Both the position numbers and the translations under genes were made by a program. Shown here piece by piece: positions 40,561 through 51,305 of a DNA stretch of 64,000 nucleotides. Numbering within the stretch: the first letter of the stretch is position 1; every line of letters begins with the position of its first letter. Under the pieces are notes generated by a model. The model ran no database searches and was not told the origin of the DNA. It saw only the letters and a list, made by a program, of their open reading frames with translations. This stretch comes from Symsagittifera roscoffensis (taxonomy: Eukaryota > Xenacoelomorpha > Acoela > Convolutidae), in the NCBI RefSeq assembly GCF_963678635.1, contig NC_087071.1:25307821-25371820 (forward strand), given 5' to 3'.

Positions 40561-43500
40561 TTATGCCCATTTAGAAACTCCTTGAGCCTGAAAATTGCAA
40601 GGTCTTTTTCGAGAAAACAATACAATAAGCAGAAGCGAATAAAATTTACATTTTGGGGCAGATTCATGCACACTTAATTCACATTTCGACCCTTGGCTCT
40701 GGCTACTCGACACCCTGGCGAGGATCTCTTGAGACTGGCTGAGAAGATCATCTAGTGATGAGACCAACTCTTCGGTAGTTTTGATTTCTAAATGGGGAAG
40801 TGGCTCATCTCTCTTTACATTCTGAACTTCCGTTTCCGTATGAGCAATAGCATCGCTTTTATGACCAGCGCCATTTGTATTAATAAAACTTGAGTCTTTC
40901 CGCTCTTTGAAGACAGCGTCAGAGGCTGTGGAGAAAGAAGTCAGCGTCTCTTTAATGGGATTTTTCATCTCGGTCTTCTTGACTTCTGTACATGAACTTT
41001 TATTCGACCCTTGACTTTGAACGTCATTGGTAGCATTGGCAGATTTGAAGACAATTGGCAGACTTTGTGCGTTTTTATCAAACTGTGAGTCTATCGCTTT
41101 GAGGGCACTTGAATCTTCAATTGGCTGACTTTTCGACGGTTTAGTGAATCTTGGTACTTTGAAAGCAGGTTTCTTAAAAGCTCTCTGACTGCGATTAACA
41201 GAAGATTCGCTTTGATAATCCAATGAATCATTGGACTTTCGCTTAACTGAATTCGAGAAACCTACAGGAGTTGCTTTTGACGTGACAATTGGCTCCTCAA
41301 CAATTTCATCGAAGCTTTTCTTTTTTTGAGTTGATATCTTCGAGTCAGATTCAATTTGAAGTTGATTTATTTTATTCGACGATGTTTCCTTCTGCAAACT
41401 AGGAAGCATCGACGCTACATCTGGTTTTATTTGAGCTTTCAAATTCCATTTCTGGGTCTTTCCAGTCAACTTTGGAATAATTTTCTTATCTGCTTCCGCT
41501 TCGCTGAAACTTTTAACAATTTCAGGGCCGTTCTTAACAACGCTACGTTTGAATACATCAGTCTCTTTGTTTCCCGTTTTGCGCTGTTCCTCATTTTGGC
41601 TTTCTTTATTGTGATCCAAAACGATCTCACCTTTTGACGCTTTCTCTTCAAATAGCAATTCATAATTTGACTTTTCGGACTGAAGCGAATCGGCTATAGC
41701 GTCCCAATCTGAGTTATTTCCTTCGAGAGTCTTTGATTGCATTGTTGAATCTTTCGTATCCGCGGCTAAGATTTTTGCAGTTTCTTTAACACAAAAACAC
41801 ATGCGAATTTCACTTGCTCAAAAATGCATTTAGAACAGACATTTACAAAACGCGCATAAGATAAAACCATCAAATAAGGTTTCAAGTTCTTTCTTAACTT
41901 CGATAAATAAGCCTACTAAAAAGCAATACCTTCATCTTTTTCGTTTATCACGTTTTGATTCAACTCTTGAGTAATGGTTTCCCTTTTTCCGCGCTCAGCT
42001 CTAGTAGGTTGCGCCTTCTCTTGAGAATTAAAACTTGAAAATATGCCGCCAGACTCGTTTTTCTTGGATTCGGAACTCTTGACTTCAATTTCAGTTTCAG
42101 AACAGCTGATGATCTCAGCCATTATTTCCACTTCAACGGATGCTTAAGCAAATATATACGCCTTTATCAAGGAACCCTATGAGAAAATCTTTCTAGTTTT
42201 GGTGTCAAAATTAATATTTACTTGTAGTCTCTGTTTGTGGAACCAATACGGAATCTTTCAAAGCTTCGGAATCTTCCGGATAGTCAATTTCATTACTCTC
42301 CTGTAGCTCCACCACGTCAGAAGTAACTTCCAGTTCATTTGTCAAATTTCTTTTCACGACTGAATCTACCACCAGTTCCAATTGGGCAACGGACGAAAAA
42401 GGTTTGTCTATGAAACGATAAAAAAATTTTATGCTTTCTTCCCAAAAAAGCTCAACTATCGCGAAAATAGAGGTAAACTGAGACATCAATACATTTACCA
42501 TCAACTTTGGAATGACTCCCTTTTCTGTTCATGTCTTGATTCGTCTTTTTTTCTTCTGGTTTAGATTTCTTTCTGTTCTCTGCTCTCGGGGTACTTGATC
42601 TCAATATTTCCTTTCTGACCCTCACCTTAGATAGGTGTTTTCCGTTCATGCTCAAACTACCGGAGGAAGCTTGAGATGATATTTCTTCAATGTCACTATC
42701 TTTCTCATTATCATCATCTGATGAATCCTCGATAAAGGCAATTCTACTTTGGGAACTTCCAGATACTTGAGAATGAAATGAGGGATCATGGATTTTCCTT
42801 GATGATCTTGAAGCAACACTAGCGGAATCATCAGCTCGACTGTTGTCAACGCTGGAAGCACGAGAGCAAACTAAAGGAAAATAACAGACAACTGGTCTCA
42901 ATCGGTTAGCTTCTGTTTATATTTAACGATTCCTAAAGATTCCTAACTATAAAAATCAAACGGCTATATTTAACGATTCCTAACTATAAAAATCAAACGG
43001 CTAACCGCGTAAAAATTTGAATCCAGCGTTTAACAAACAGATGAAAAAACGATAAAGCACAACAAAAAACAACCGATAGAAACTACAGATAGATGAAACA
43101 AAACCTTCTCGCGAAGTGAAAGCACTGTCAAAAATTTTCTTTTCGCGTGCCATTTGTCTTGCCAACGCCGCAGAGCATCGCTTCAGAAATCCAAAGTTTT
43201 CCAATCTCTCATCTTTGGTCATTTTCAAAGCCTGTGTGTACATTGAAAATACACTTTGTTGGTTTGCCCTATTTCAACAGATTCACTCTAAATTTCAATG
43301 GTTTGAAAAGCATTTCGACTATCATTGAAATAACTTCTAACCGCTCGTCCCTAGGTAGATGTAGCCTGACACATTCAGAACATTTCATCACTTGACTTTC
43401 GATACACCAAGTTCTTTGCACTGGATTGATTAAAAACGTTACATGATAGCTGGTCACAAATCTCTTTACAGCCGGTCTTGGTGTAATATGGAAATATAAA

Positions 43501-43893
43501 TTATCAACGGGATTAGGGTCCACGATACATGGCCACCATGGAAAACCTATGCAAAATGCACTTATTTATAGAAGGTTATTAACGACGGGTATAAAAATAC
43601 TAAACTGATCAACTAAATTGCCAACCGTCAAGTTTTACGGCAACCAAGTCTCCCGGTTGGTAATCTTGATAAGTGCACCTTGAATTCCACCATTTATTTT
43701 TGAACTCAGGGACATCGCAATCAAATTGACAACGAGAACAGCAAGTCCAAGTGGATCTATTAACTTTGTAAATACACTCAGAATCCAGCAGATCTCGCCA
43801 TTTTTTGCAGCTTATACACTGTACCCATTGCGCAAACTCTTCTTCGTCTGACGATATCTCATGTACGTCTGGCTTGCCATTTAGAGCTTGCAT
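40561..43893 (-). CDS. CW zinc-finger and PWWP-domain protein (ZCWPW1-like histone reader)
   Basis: Seven minus-strand exons join in phase to about 882 residues: 43626-43893, 43287-43546, 43105-43231, 42499-42870, 42222-42407, 41930-42142 and 40561-41783. The start is MQALNGKPDVHEISSDEEE. The CW finger (residues 22-60) shows QWVQCISCKKWRDL and TWTCCSRC, with the aromatic Trp residues that cage methyl-lysine. The PWWP domain begins QPGDLVAVKLDG and continues across intron 1 as FPWWPCIV. Mammalian ZCWPW1 reads H3K4me3 together with H3K36me3 at meiotic recombination sites; the same role is likely but inferred. The remaining 600 residues are acidic, Ser/Lys-rich and apparently disordered. The last exon may end earlier than shown, because its final 40 residues border repeat DNA. 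Confidence 0.85.
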
Positions 43894-44059
43894 GCTATGC
43901 TTCTAGCTGAAAACTTATTAACCCAAAAATCAGTGAAAACAATAAAGACCAATTATTTTACGAAGTTTTTTTTAACATTTAATAATACTTATTATTATTA
44001 GTGTTTAAGCACCTTTTACACAGAGTGCAAAAAAGTGCAGTGTAATTTAAGTTGGAGGA

Positions 44060-44280
44060 AAAGACTCATTAAATTAATAAGTTTTCAAGTTCTTCCTGAA
44101 AATGGAATGCAAAAAAATGTTTTTCCGAACAGCAGGAAGGTTTTTCCAAAGTTTTGGCACAGCTATTCTCAGCGATCTTTCACCATACAGGACAAAAATA
44201 GGGATAATCAGAAGGTCAAAAGTATCATAGTGAGCGAGGTTAGAGTCAGTAGTGCCTTCATCGCATATTCCAGACAAAAT
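44060..44280 (-). pseudogene. Non-LTR retrotransposon reverse-transcriptase 3' end
   Basis: The minus-strand frame contains YGERSLRIAVPKLWKNLP, the conserved C-terminal motif (YGxRSxxxAxPxLWNxLP) of Jockey/CR1/RTE-type LINE polymerases. Nothing of the catalytic palm is present. The flanks to 44800 hold no recognisable gene; a phrase near 44320 (GCTGAAAAAGATATCCAT) recurs at 47425. Confidence 0.75.
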
Positions 44281-44815
44281 CCTTGGAATTTTCTAGATAT
44301 GGAAGACTTCTAGATTTTCAACAGCTAGCGGCTGAAAAAGATATCCATGCAAGTGATAATGATAAAAAAGGAGATGATAAAAATGGAGATGATTAGCGTT
44401 GATGTGTTTGAAAATTAAATTCAATCCGGGTTACGATCTCAGGGAAAAAACATCCATGGTAAAACATTTTCGACATTATGTCATCACCAGTAACTGCAAA
44501 AATAGCAAAATTGTACAAATTAAAAGCACATTAAAAAAAACTAAATTACAAAAGGGGCCCTTCCGTTTAGTTACGGTAAGTGCATAAGCTGGATAGGGCC
44601 ATACCAGCGAAATAAAAATGCATATATATCAGCAATGAAGTCATAAATCAGCATTAATTATTTCGTCGTAATGTTAATTTATCTTAACCGTCCTTCCTCT
44701 ACAAAAGCGCTTATGAAGTTGTCGATAAATTGAACTTTGCGTAGCGATCTGCACCCCCTTATACAAATTATAGAGCTCCTCAGGAGCGCGAAGCTCATTT
44801 TAGTTCTTATGTAGT

Positions 44816-45275
44816 TTATAGATTCTGGATAGCTTTCTTGTCTTTTTCACTTAGTTTTTCGGCTAATCGCTGCAGCGTCCGCGTGGCTGTTGGAGCAGCG
44901 CCACCGGTGCATCCAAAAATTAGCGGGCAGAAGCTACTCTGCTCTAAGTTTAAAATTCTTTGCTGATATTTGGAGTTATTCAGCGTTTCGTGGTATTTGT
45001 ATGCATCCTTATGCAGTTTTCGCGATGTTTTGACATGGTGGTTGAAAATTTTCAGATCAAAGAAAGCGCGGCTGAATCGTGAACCCCAGAGTCCGTTTGC
45101 CTTAAATTTAAGTCGTGCCTCATCTTCAGTTGTAGTTGAATTGTTGACAAATCTTTCGCCTTGCAACGGCTGAAGTTTCGGCTCAATCTCGACGTCATGG
45201 CAAACCTCGTTCATGAGGTTGGCGAACGTGTCTCTAATTTCGTTGTGTCTTATGTGTGTGTAACCACCCTAAACC
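44816..45275 (-). pseudogene. Fragment of an invertebrate repeat-associated protein domain (possible nuclease)
   Basis: The minus-strand frame runs from about 45275 (YTHIRHNEIRDTFANLMNEV) to the stop at 44816. It shows KANGLWGSRFSRAFFDLKIF, then YQQRILNLEQSSFCPLIF and a TGGAAPTAT turn. I know this type of domain from uncharacterised, high-copy invertebrate proteins, where a Glu/Asp-x-Lys pattern suggests a restriction-like nuclease. That assignment is inference. No start or partner domain is visible. It lies just 3' of the Penelope-like element on the same strand. Confidence 0.6.
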
Positions 45276-45378
45276 ACCCTAAAAATAGGAAAACTGGAAA
45301 GCAATTAAAAACAGATAGAACTGTGATAAACAAGTTTGATTGGAACAAGCCACTGGAATGTGGGACAAGGTAACAATG

Positions 45379-46620
45379 TTACAGCTTCAGGATCAACTCG
45401 CGAGCCTTGTACTCTTCCTTCCGGTTGATTGAAGGCTTTCTCTTGTTGATATGCAATGCTTCCAAGGTTAAAAGTTTAGCGGAGTCTCTTGCTGTGTCAA
45501 TGATCTTTCCTTCGCAGCTGTCAATGGTAACACCACGCCAATTGAGGTGTTCTCCTACTGGGCTAGTACCTTTGGAATGTTCGTGCACTCTCGTGGCTAG
45601 GTGGCGGGTTGTTTGCCCGACGTAACTAGACTGGCATCTAGAACAAGTGGTTTCGTGACCCACGTTGCCACGGACATTTTCTGGTATTTTTGGTTTCAGC
45701 GATGGTAAGGCTGTCTTCATCTGTCTAGTTGTGAAGATGACAGAAATATTGGCTGTTTTTCGGAGACGCTTGGAGAAAACGTCACATTTGTTGCCCCTAT
45801 ATTGAATAACAAAGGGTATCCGTTTCTTGGTCGCTTTTTCTGTTGTCTTGGTATTTGTGTCTTGTTTCATGTGTTTCTCAATGATCTAGTTAAGAGTCTC
45901 ACGGATGATGGGTTCAAAAAATTGAGGTGGATTTTGGTTTTTCTCCAGCATACATCCAACCTCAGTTATGCTTTCCGTGAAAGCATGCCAGTTGGACGAG
46001 GCATTAAACACACGATGCACAGTTCCTTGCTCAATGTTCTTCTTGTATCTCATCGGTGCAAGAGCTCTAAAAGAGAGAGTCAACCCTGTATCAGTTGGTT
46101 TTCTGTACCAGGTTGTGTCAACATCAGCGCCGGTCTGTTTCACGCTCAAGTCAAGAAATGGAAGACTTCCAGTTTGCTGACGTTCAATAGTGAACTCTAG
46201 GTTTTGACGAAGTTTATTAACTCTCTCTAAGATTCCAGTGATGTTCTCTGGCTTTGCACTTCGCAGTATGTCATCCATATACCAACTAAACACTCGAGCT
46301 TTTCGAGGTTCGTCTACAGTGCATCCAAAGAACCAACTGGAAGTAGTCATTCGCTTGAGCTCTCCCACGGTGAATGGGGTACATTTACGATAAAACGACT
46401 TGCAGCAAACTTTACATCTGATTGAGTAACCGCGGAAAGTAACTTTTACGCCGCACTTGCCACAACAGTTGTCAGGTTTTTTCGGTGGTTCCGGCATCTC
46501 TGATGACAGAGCTGGTTCGAATGTTTTCATCCAGACGTTTGCAAGTATGACAGACATGGCAGCACCCATCGCTACACCGTCTCTCTGGATATACCAGTCT
46601 TCTCCGGCCATGAACCACAC
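45379..46620 (-). pseudogene. Penelope-like retroelement: reverse transcriptase plus GIY-YIG endonuclease
   Basis: One minus-strand frame is interrupted by a single TAG at 45886-45888. The first part has QRDGVAMGAAMSVILANVWM (RT motif B), FSWYMDDIL (catalytic YxDD), LPFLDLSVK and TTWYRKPTDTGL, all typical of Penelope-like elements. Between motif B and YMDD is a Cys-rich insertion starting CCGKCG with four to six spaced cysteines, like a PHD or C1 finger. After the stop the frame continues with TTCSRCQSSYVGQTTRHLAT and HINKRKPSINRKEE, a GIY-YIG endonuclease with its upstream Cys pair. The N-terminal third (fingers, motifs 1-3) is missing, so the copy is 5'-truncated and dead. Confidence 0.88.
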
Positions 46621-46744
46621 ATTGCTAACGGGTTACTTTTCTTCAATAAGAATACGCAACTCGAAACCAGAATAGCATATATAACTATATTGCATTCAAC
46701 ATGAAAATTTTAGTCGAAAGTTATTTTGTCAGTTTTGTGCCGAT

Positions 46745-47385
46745 TACGTACGCAACCTAAATTGAACGTGTCCAAAGGAAAGCAACTCTTTGGATAATGG
46801 GTGATTGGGATAAGGGCTACAAGCAAAAACTAACTGAATTGAGACTGCTTCCTTTATCGTATAACTTTGAATTACATGACCTGTTATTGCTAGTATCAAT
46901 GTTGAAAGGTAGCTACAACATCAAACTACCAATAAAGACGAATACAATACCCAAGGACGATCTTTTATCAACAAGACAAAAAGATCTAACATCGATAACA
47001 AAAACTCGAGCAAGAAAGGCTGACAAAAACTTTTGGAAAAGAACCAGTCAATTATTGAATATAGTACAGAAAAAGGTAATATCAACCTCGAACAAATTGA
47101 CAAAGCATACCTAACCAAATTATACTTGAATTACTTCTACTTCTTAATTCAATTTTTTTTATCTTCTACAAAGATCATTCTGAAGTCAACTTATGTTCCT
47201 GGACTTTTATATGCAACTGTTGACATTGCAACCCGGTGCAGAAAGCCAGCTCGACCGTTAAGCGATGAATGCAAAAACCCTCTCTCTATTGCCAGGGAGA
47301 TTCACTGTTTTAAAAAACTGCATGCCCTAGGTTCCTCAGTACATATGCTTAGGTTCTTACAACGCTTAATCACAAAAGTTTGAGT
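46745..47385 (+). pseudogene. Non-LTR retrotransposon reverse-transcriptase 3' portion
   Basis: Plus-strand QRKATLWIMGDWDKGYKQKL, TELRLLPLSYNFELHDLLLL and VSMLKGSYNIK match the post-palm thumb region of CR1/Jockey-type polymerases. A frame change near 47030-47115 and a degraded end follow. It lies opposite in orientation to the neighbouring Penelope-like element. Confidence 0.75.
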
Positions 47386-47879
47386 GCTAAGGCCGGCCGT
47401 TTTTTGAATCTCAACAGATAGTGGTTGAAAAAGATATCCATCAACTATTAAGTTTTCATACTTGTCATTTTTTGCCTGTCGCTTTTTCTTCTTTCCACAG
47501 AAATTATCATGGTAACCAAAAAAAATACACTCGCCCTTCATAAATTCACCGTGTCGAAAGCCGCTTGAAAATAAGACATTTGACCAGAATGGCGCCTAAA
47601 ATGCATGGCAAAACGGGTTTTTATTTGGAGCAGTTTATTGGGTGAATTGGCTTTTTCAAAGAATTAACTGTGTTAATTGTCCAATTGAACAAATTGAGAG
47701 TGGACGCCTCTGACTGACATGGGAAATTTCAAAACTTCGTTTGTAAAAACACGAGCCCATTTTGATTTTTGCGAATACAGAAAAAGCGCGAAAATCATAA
47801 CGGTTTTAGCTGATGAAAAACAGACAAAACGCTGAATTAAACAGAAAAAAAATTAGAAAAACCAGTGTGAAGATCCGAG

Positions 47880-49325
47880 AGCATTCAGGAAAATAAGGAT
47901 TGAGCGACTGTTGCATACAGCTAGGATTCCGTTGCGACCCATACTTCCTGAGGGAGGTGACCATAAAGGACGCCTACTCAATACCACGCATACACGAGAG
48001 CCTCTCGAAACTTGGCGATGCCAAATTTTTCAACACACCGGACTGGGTACTGCCTTCTGGCAGGTCACCCTGCGAAAAAGACAGAGAAAAGACAGGATTT
48101 GCTTGTGAGTTAGGCTTGTGTCAGTGGAAGAGGATGCTTTTCGTCTTGTGCAATGCGACGGCGATCTTTTAAAGAGAGATGGCTCAGGCTTTGATTAGTA
48201 TGACGAAGATGTGTGGGATTCTCGTGATGTGCTACGTGGATGACGTAGTGAAAGCGACATCCGGCTTGTCAGACCACATTGACAGACTCGTTGAAGCCTT
48301 TGACTGCATGCAGAGAGCTGGCTTCAAATGCGAGCCCTCTAAATCAGATCCTTAGGGACTCAATAAAATATCGGGTAAGAATGGTAGACGGGCATAGTGT
48401 GAGGCCGGATCCGGGTCCAGTTGAAGCCGTGTGAACATGGAAGGCCCCCAGAACGAACACTCAGCTTATGAACTTCCTAGCAATTGCGAATTGATATGGA
48501 GAGTTCATAACAGGATACGCAGATAAAGTCTACCCGATTGTCTACCTGGCGCAGATAAGGATACGCAGATAAAGTCTACCTGGCGCCTCGCACAATTCCC
48601 GCTTTATATTCTCAAAGTGCACCAAAAGCAGAAATGATTGCTGTAGTCACGTTCCTGGAGAAGTGCCGCGCCTACTTAGCGAGTGCTCCCTCTGCGATGC
48701 TTGTGGACAACCGAGCCCTATCCGAGTTACGGTCTTTCAGACTTACTAAGAGTGCAGAGAAATGACTGCATGACAACTACCTTGAAAAGGTGGATCAAAA
48801 ATGGAGCACCAGACAAAGGAGATCTGGAAGAAGATAGTTGCCGAGTCTTGAGACAGTACTATATGCAAAAAGAAGGAAGGTTATATCTGAACAAGGATGG
48901 GATCGTTGAGCAAGTGATGCACAACAAAGGAAAGAAGTTCGAATGGAATGATAGAGCTCAAGAGGCCTTTGAGAATATAAAGCGGGAATTGTGCGAGGCG
49001 CCAGTGCTAGGCATGCGCACAGAGAAAGGCATGTACCTTCTCAACGCTGATGCTTCACTGGTAGTCATTTCCGGAATACTGCATCAGGAGCTAAAATGGA
49101 ATGGCAGAACAGTTCCCAGTCCCATTGCATACGGCAGAAAGTTTTTGATCGACACTGAGATGAAATACGGTGCACCAAAAGCAGAAATGATTGCTGTAGT
49201 CACGTTCCTGGAGAAGTGCCGCGCCTACTTAGCGAGTGCTCCCTCTGGGTTGCTTGTGGACAACCGATTCCTATCCGAGTTACGGTCTTTCAGACTTACT
49301 AAGAGTGCAGAGAAATGACTGCATG
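47880..49325 (+). pseudogene. Ty3/gypsy pol remnant (RT and RNase H)
   Basis: Plus-strand pieces in several frames belong to one pol gene. 47940-48370 carries EVTIKDAYSIPRI, DREKTGF and CYVDDVV, the RT palm with its YVDD site. 48945-49318 carries LLNADASLVVISGILHQE and KAEMIAVVTFLEKCRAYLAS, an RNase H domain. Bases 48610-48775 and 49165-49330 are near-identical, so part of the RNase H region is duplicated within the remnant. Several stops and frame changes make it inactive. Protease, integrase and gag are not visible. Confidence 0.82.
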
Positions 49326-49347
49326 AGTAGTATATGAGTGAGTTAAT

Positions 49348-49500
49348 CAGGGGGGGGGGGGGGGGTGGTGGGAGACCCCCATGTATTAAGATAGGGAATA
49401 GAACATCCGGTCTCCCAGCTATGTATTAAGATTGGGTATAGAGTCTACAATGTATTAAGGTAGGGAATAGGTTTCCCATGTATTAAGATGGTAGGTTTCA
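49348..49500 (+). repeat. Polypurine tract and start of a 3' LTR
   Basis: A run of about 16 G followed by TGGTGGGAGACCCCCA looks like the polypurine tract. It is followed at 49383 by TGTATTAAGATAGGGAATAG, a plausible LTR start with TG. That phrase recurs with small changes at about 49422 and 49451, so the LTR has itself been rearranged. This fits the gypsy pol remnant just upstream. Confidence 0.55.
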
Positions 49501-49800
49501 GATGGTAAGTTTCAGAAAAATTTTTGGCGCCCGAAATTTTTGAGCTCGATTTTGTCGATACTTGCGTTTCTTAGCTAACTTCTACGATTTGTAATATGTA
49601 AGGACTATCATGTCTTACAAAAATTCGGTATGGTAAGTTTCAGAAGGTAAGTTTCAGAAAATTTCTTTAAATTTTTTTCTAAGTTTTACTTGCAAATACA
49701 TTTTTATCTTGAAAAAAAACAATTTTTTAATAAAAATTGAAAAATGTTTTTTTTGGATGGTAAGTTTCAGATGGTAAGTTTCGACGAAAATTAAGTTTCG
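49495..49800. repeat. Short direct repeats GGTAAGTTTCAG
   Basis: ATGGTAAGTTTCAG or close variants occurs at about 49494, 49504, 49630, 49643, 49757 and 49770, often in pairs 10-13 bases apart. Function unknown. From 49800 to about 50450 the sequence is A+T-rich with no gene seen. Confidence 0.75.
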
Positions 49801-50528
49801 ATTTAGAGTATGGGATCATAAACTAATATATCACGGAATATTTTTTTCTCGAGAGAATCTTAAATTTCATGTTATTTATTTTCCCTCAGGTTATCTGGGG
49901 AATATTGTCAAGAAGGGATTATTTTTGATAGGTTAGTTATTCCGCATGACAGGTTCATTACACTTGTTAATTTTATGACTTATTTTATCTTTTTTCACAT
50001 AATTATCTCACTTATTTTTACCTCAACTTGTTTATTTATTCTGTCATATTTCTTGCTACGATTCATTTCAGTTCTCTTTTATCACTTTGTCTTTAATCTT
50101 TAAAAAATTCTTTGAAACTTCCAAATTTTCCAAAAAATTATCATCCAAATTTATCAATTGCTCTGCCACGGTAAAAGTTTACACTAAGAAAAACATAGTA
50201 TCATATTTTTTTTGGTTCTGATATTTTTGTGTAATAATTTTACCATCTTTCTCAGAGTAAACTTTTGAGAAAATTATACAATTTACTGGAAGTTGGTTAC
50301 AATTTTTGTAAATTTATCTACTCTATCGTTAAATTTTTCAATTGGGGGACTACAACATCCATATTCCATCATCATTCTCCGTATTTCATCAAAAGGTTAG
50401 TTGCTAAGATGCTTTTCGTAAAAAATCTAAGGAATTTAAAAAGTTAAATTACATAAATAATCAAACAATTCACTACATAGTATAGTAAAATTACTGCAAA
50501 AAATTACACTTACAAAAAAAATGCACTT

Positions 50529-50927
50529 TTACATCAAATTACTGATAAAATTCAAAACACACACATCATGAACATTATTCAAGTTCTTTTGGAAGAATTT
50601 AAAAAGGAGAAACGCTGAATAAATTGCGTAAAAACCACACAAATGATCTGTCTTTTGTAGCTTTCGAGGAACCATTCGTCGAAACTTTTTCGTCAAAAAG
50701 GGGTAAGTTGATCTCTTTCTTCCCAAAAAATCTGCAAAGTAGTAGCTTTTATTCATTCGAGCAATCATAACCCAGTGTTCTCCTCTATCATTGCTTGGGG
50801 TTGAGTTAATAATTGCAAAAGAGTTTTTTGTTAGTTGAGGTACTGTATCAGAAGGGTATGATCCCATGTACTTGAACCTGAGCTCTGGAATTCTTTCAAT
50901 AATTTGCAAAAGTGAAATGTAATCCAT
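50529..50927 (-). CDS. Adenain-like cysteine protease
   Basis: 132 residues, intact. HWVMIAR supplies the catalytic His, FADFLG the acidic partner, and HLCGFYAIY the nucleophilic Cys, in the order of adenovirus maturation proteases (C5 family). FKYMGSYPSD near the N terminus is also typical. In Polintons this enzyme is taken to process capsid proteins. It is the leftmost gene of the element and is transcribed toward the left edge. The length is somewhat below the 150-200 residues usual for the family. Confidence 0.85.
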   Translation of the reverse strand: MDYISLLQIIERIPELRFKYMGSYPSDTVPQLTKNSFAIINSTPSNDRGEHWVMIARMNKSYYFADFLGRKRSTYPFLTKKFRRMVPRKLQKTDHLCGFYAIYSAFLLFKFFQKNLNNVHDVCVLNFISNLM

Positions 50928-51017
50928 CTTTGCAATTGTAGACTGAATTACAGCTAAAAATGAAATTGATAGTTTGATAGTGTACTTTAGGTTTAAAAAA
51001 AAAGGAAGAATAATGAC

Positions 51018-51305
51018 TTAAACACATGTAGGAATTGAATCAACAAAGTCCCATACACAAGCCTTATATAGTGGGTAAAGTTTATTGAATACTGTTTTAC
51101 AGTCTAGGTTGAAGAAGTGTCTCGGGTTTTCAACTAAACAGCATTCCTTCTCTATTTTTTCTGGAGCTTTAGGTCTGAAGAAAAACAATATAGATAGTAC
51201 AGAGATAATAACAAAGAAAAGTCCCAAAAAAGTTACAATATTTCTACAGGAACCTGAAAACTCAAAAAAATTAAACATTTTTAGCGATTGTTCCGAATTT
51301 GTCAA
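51018..51305 (-). CDS. Small single-span membrane protein of the Polinton
   Basis: 95 residues. One strong hydrophobic helix (IVTFLGLFFVIISVLSILFF, about residues 23-42) is followed by a Lys/Glu-rich region with four cysteines. No homology known to me. It overlaps the 3' end of the capsid gene by 35 bases, which supports it as a real gene in a compact virus-like cluster. Possibly a virion membrane or virion-associated protein; this is a guess. Confidence 0.6.
   Translation of the reverse strand: MTNSEQSLKMFNFFEFSGSCRNIVTFLGLFFVIISVLSILFFFRPKAPEKIEKECCLVENPRHFFNLDCKTVFNKLYPLYKACVWDFVDSIPTCV

Noticed and set aside
46797-47114. Host gene beginning MGDWDKGYKQ
   Set aside because: The sense continues upstream of the ATG into QRKATLWI, typical of LINE polymerase C termini.
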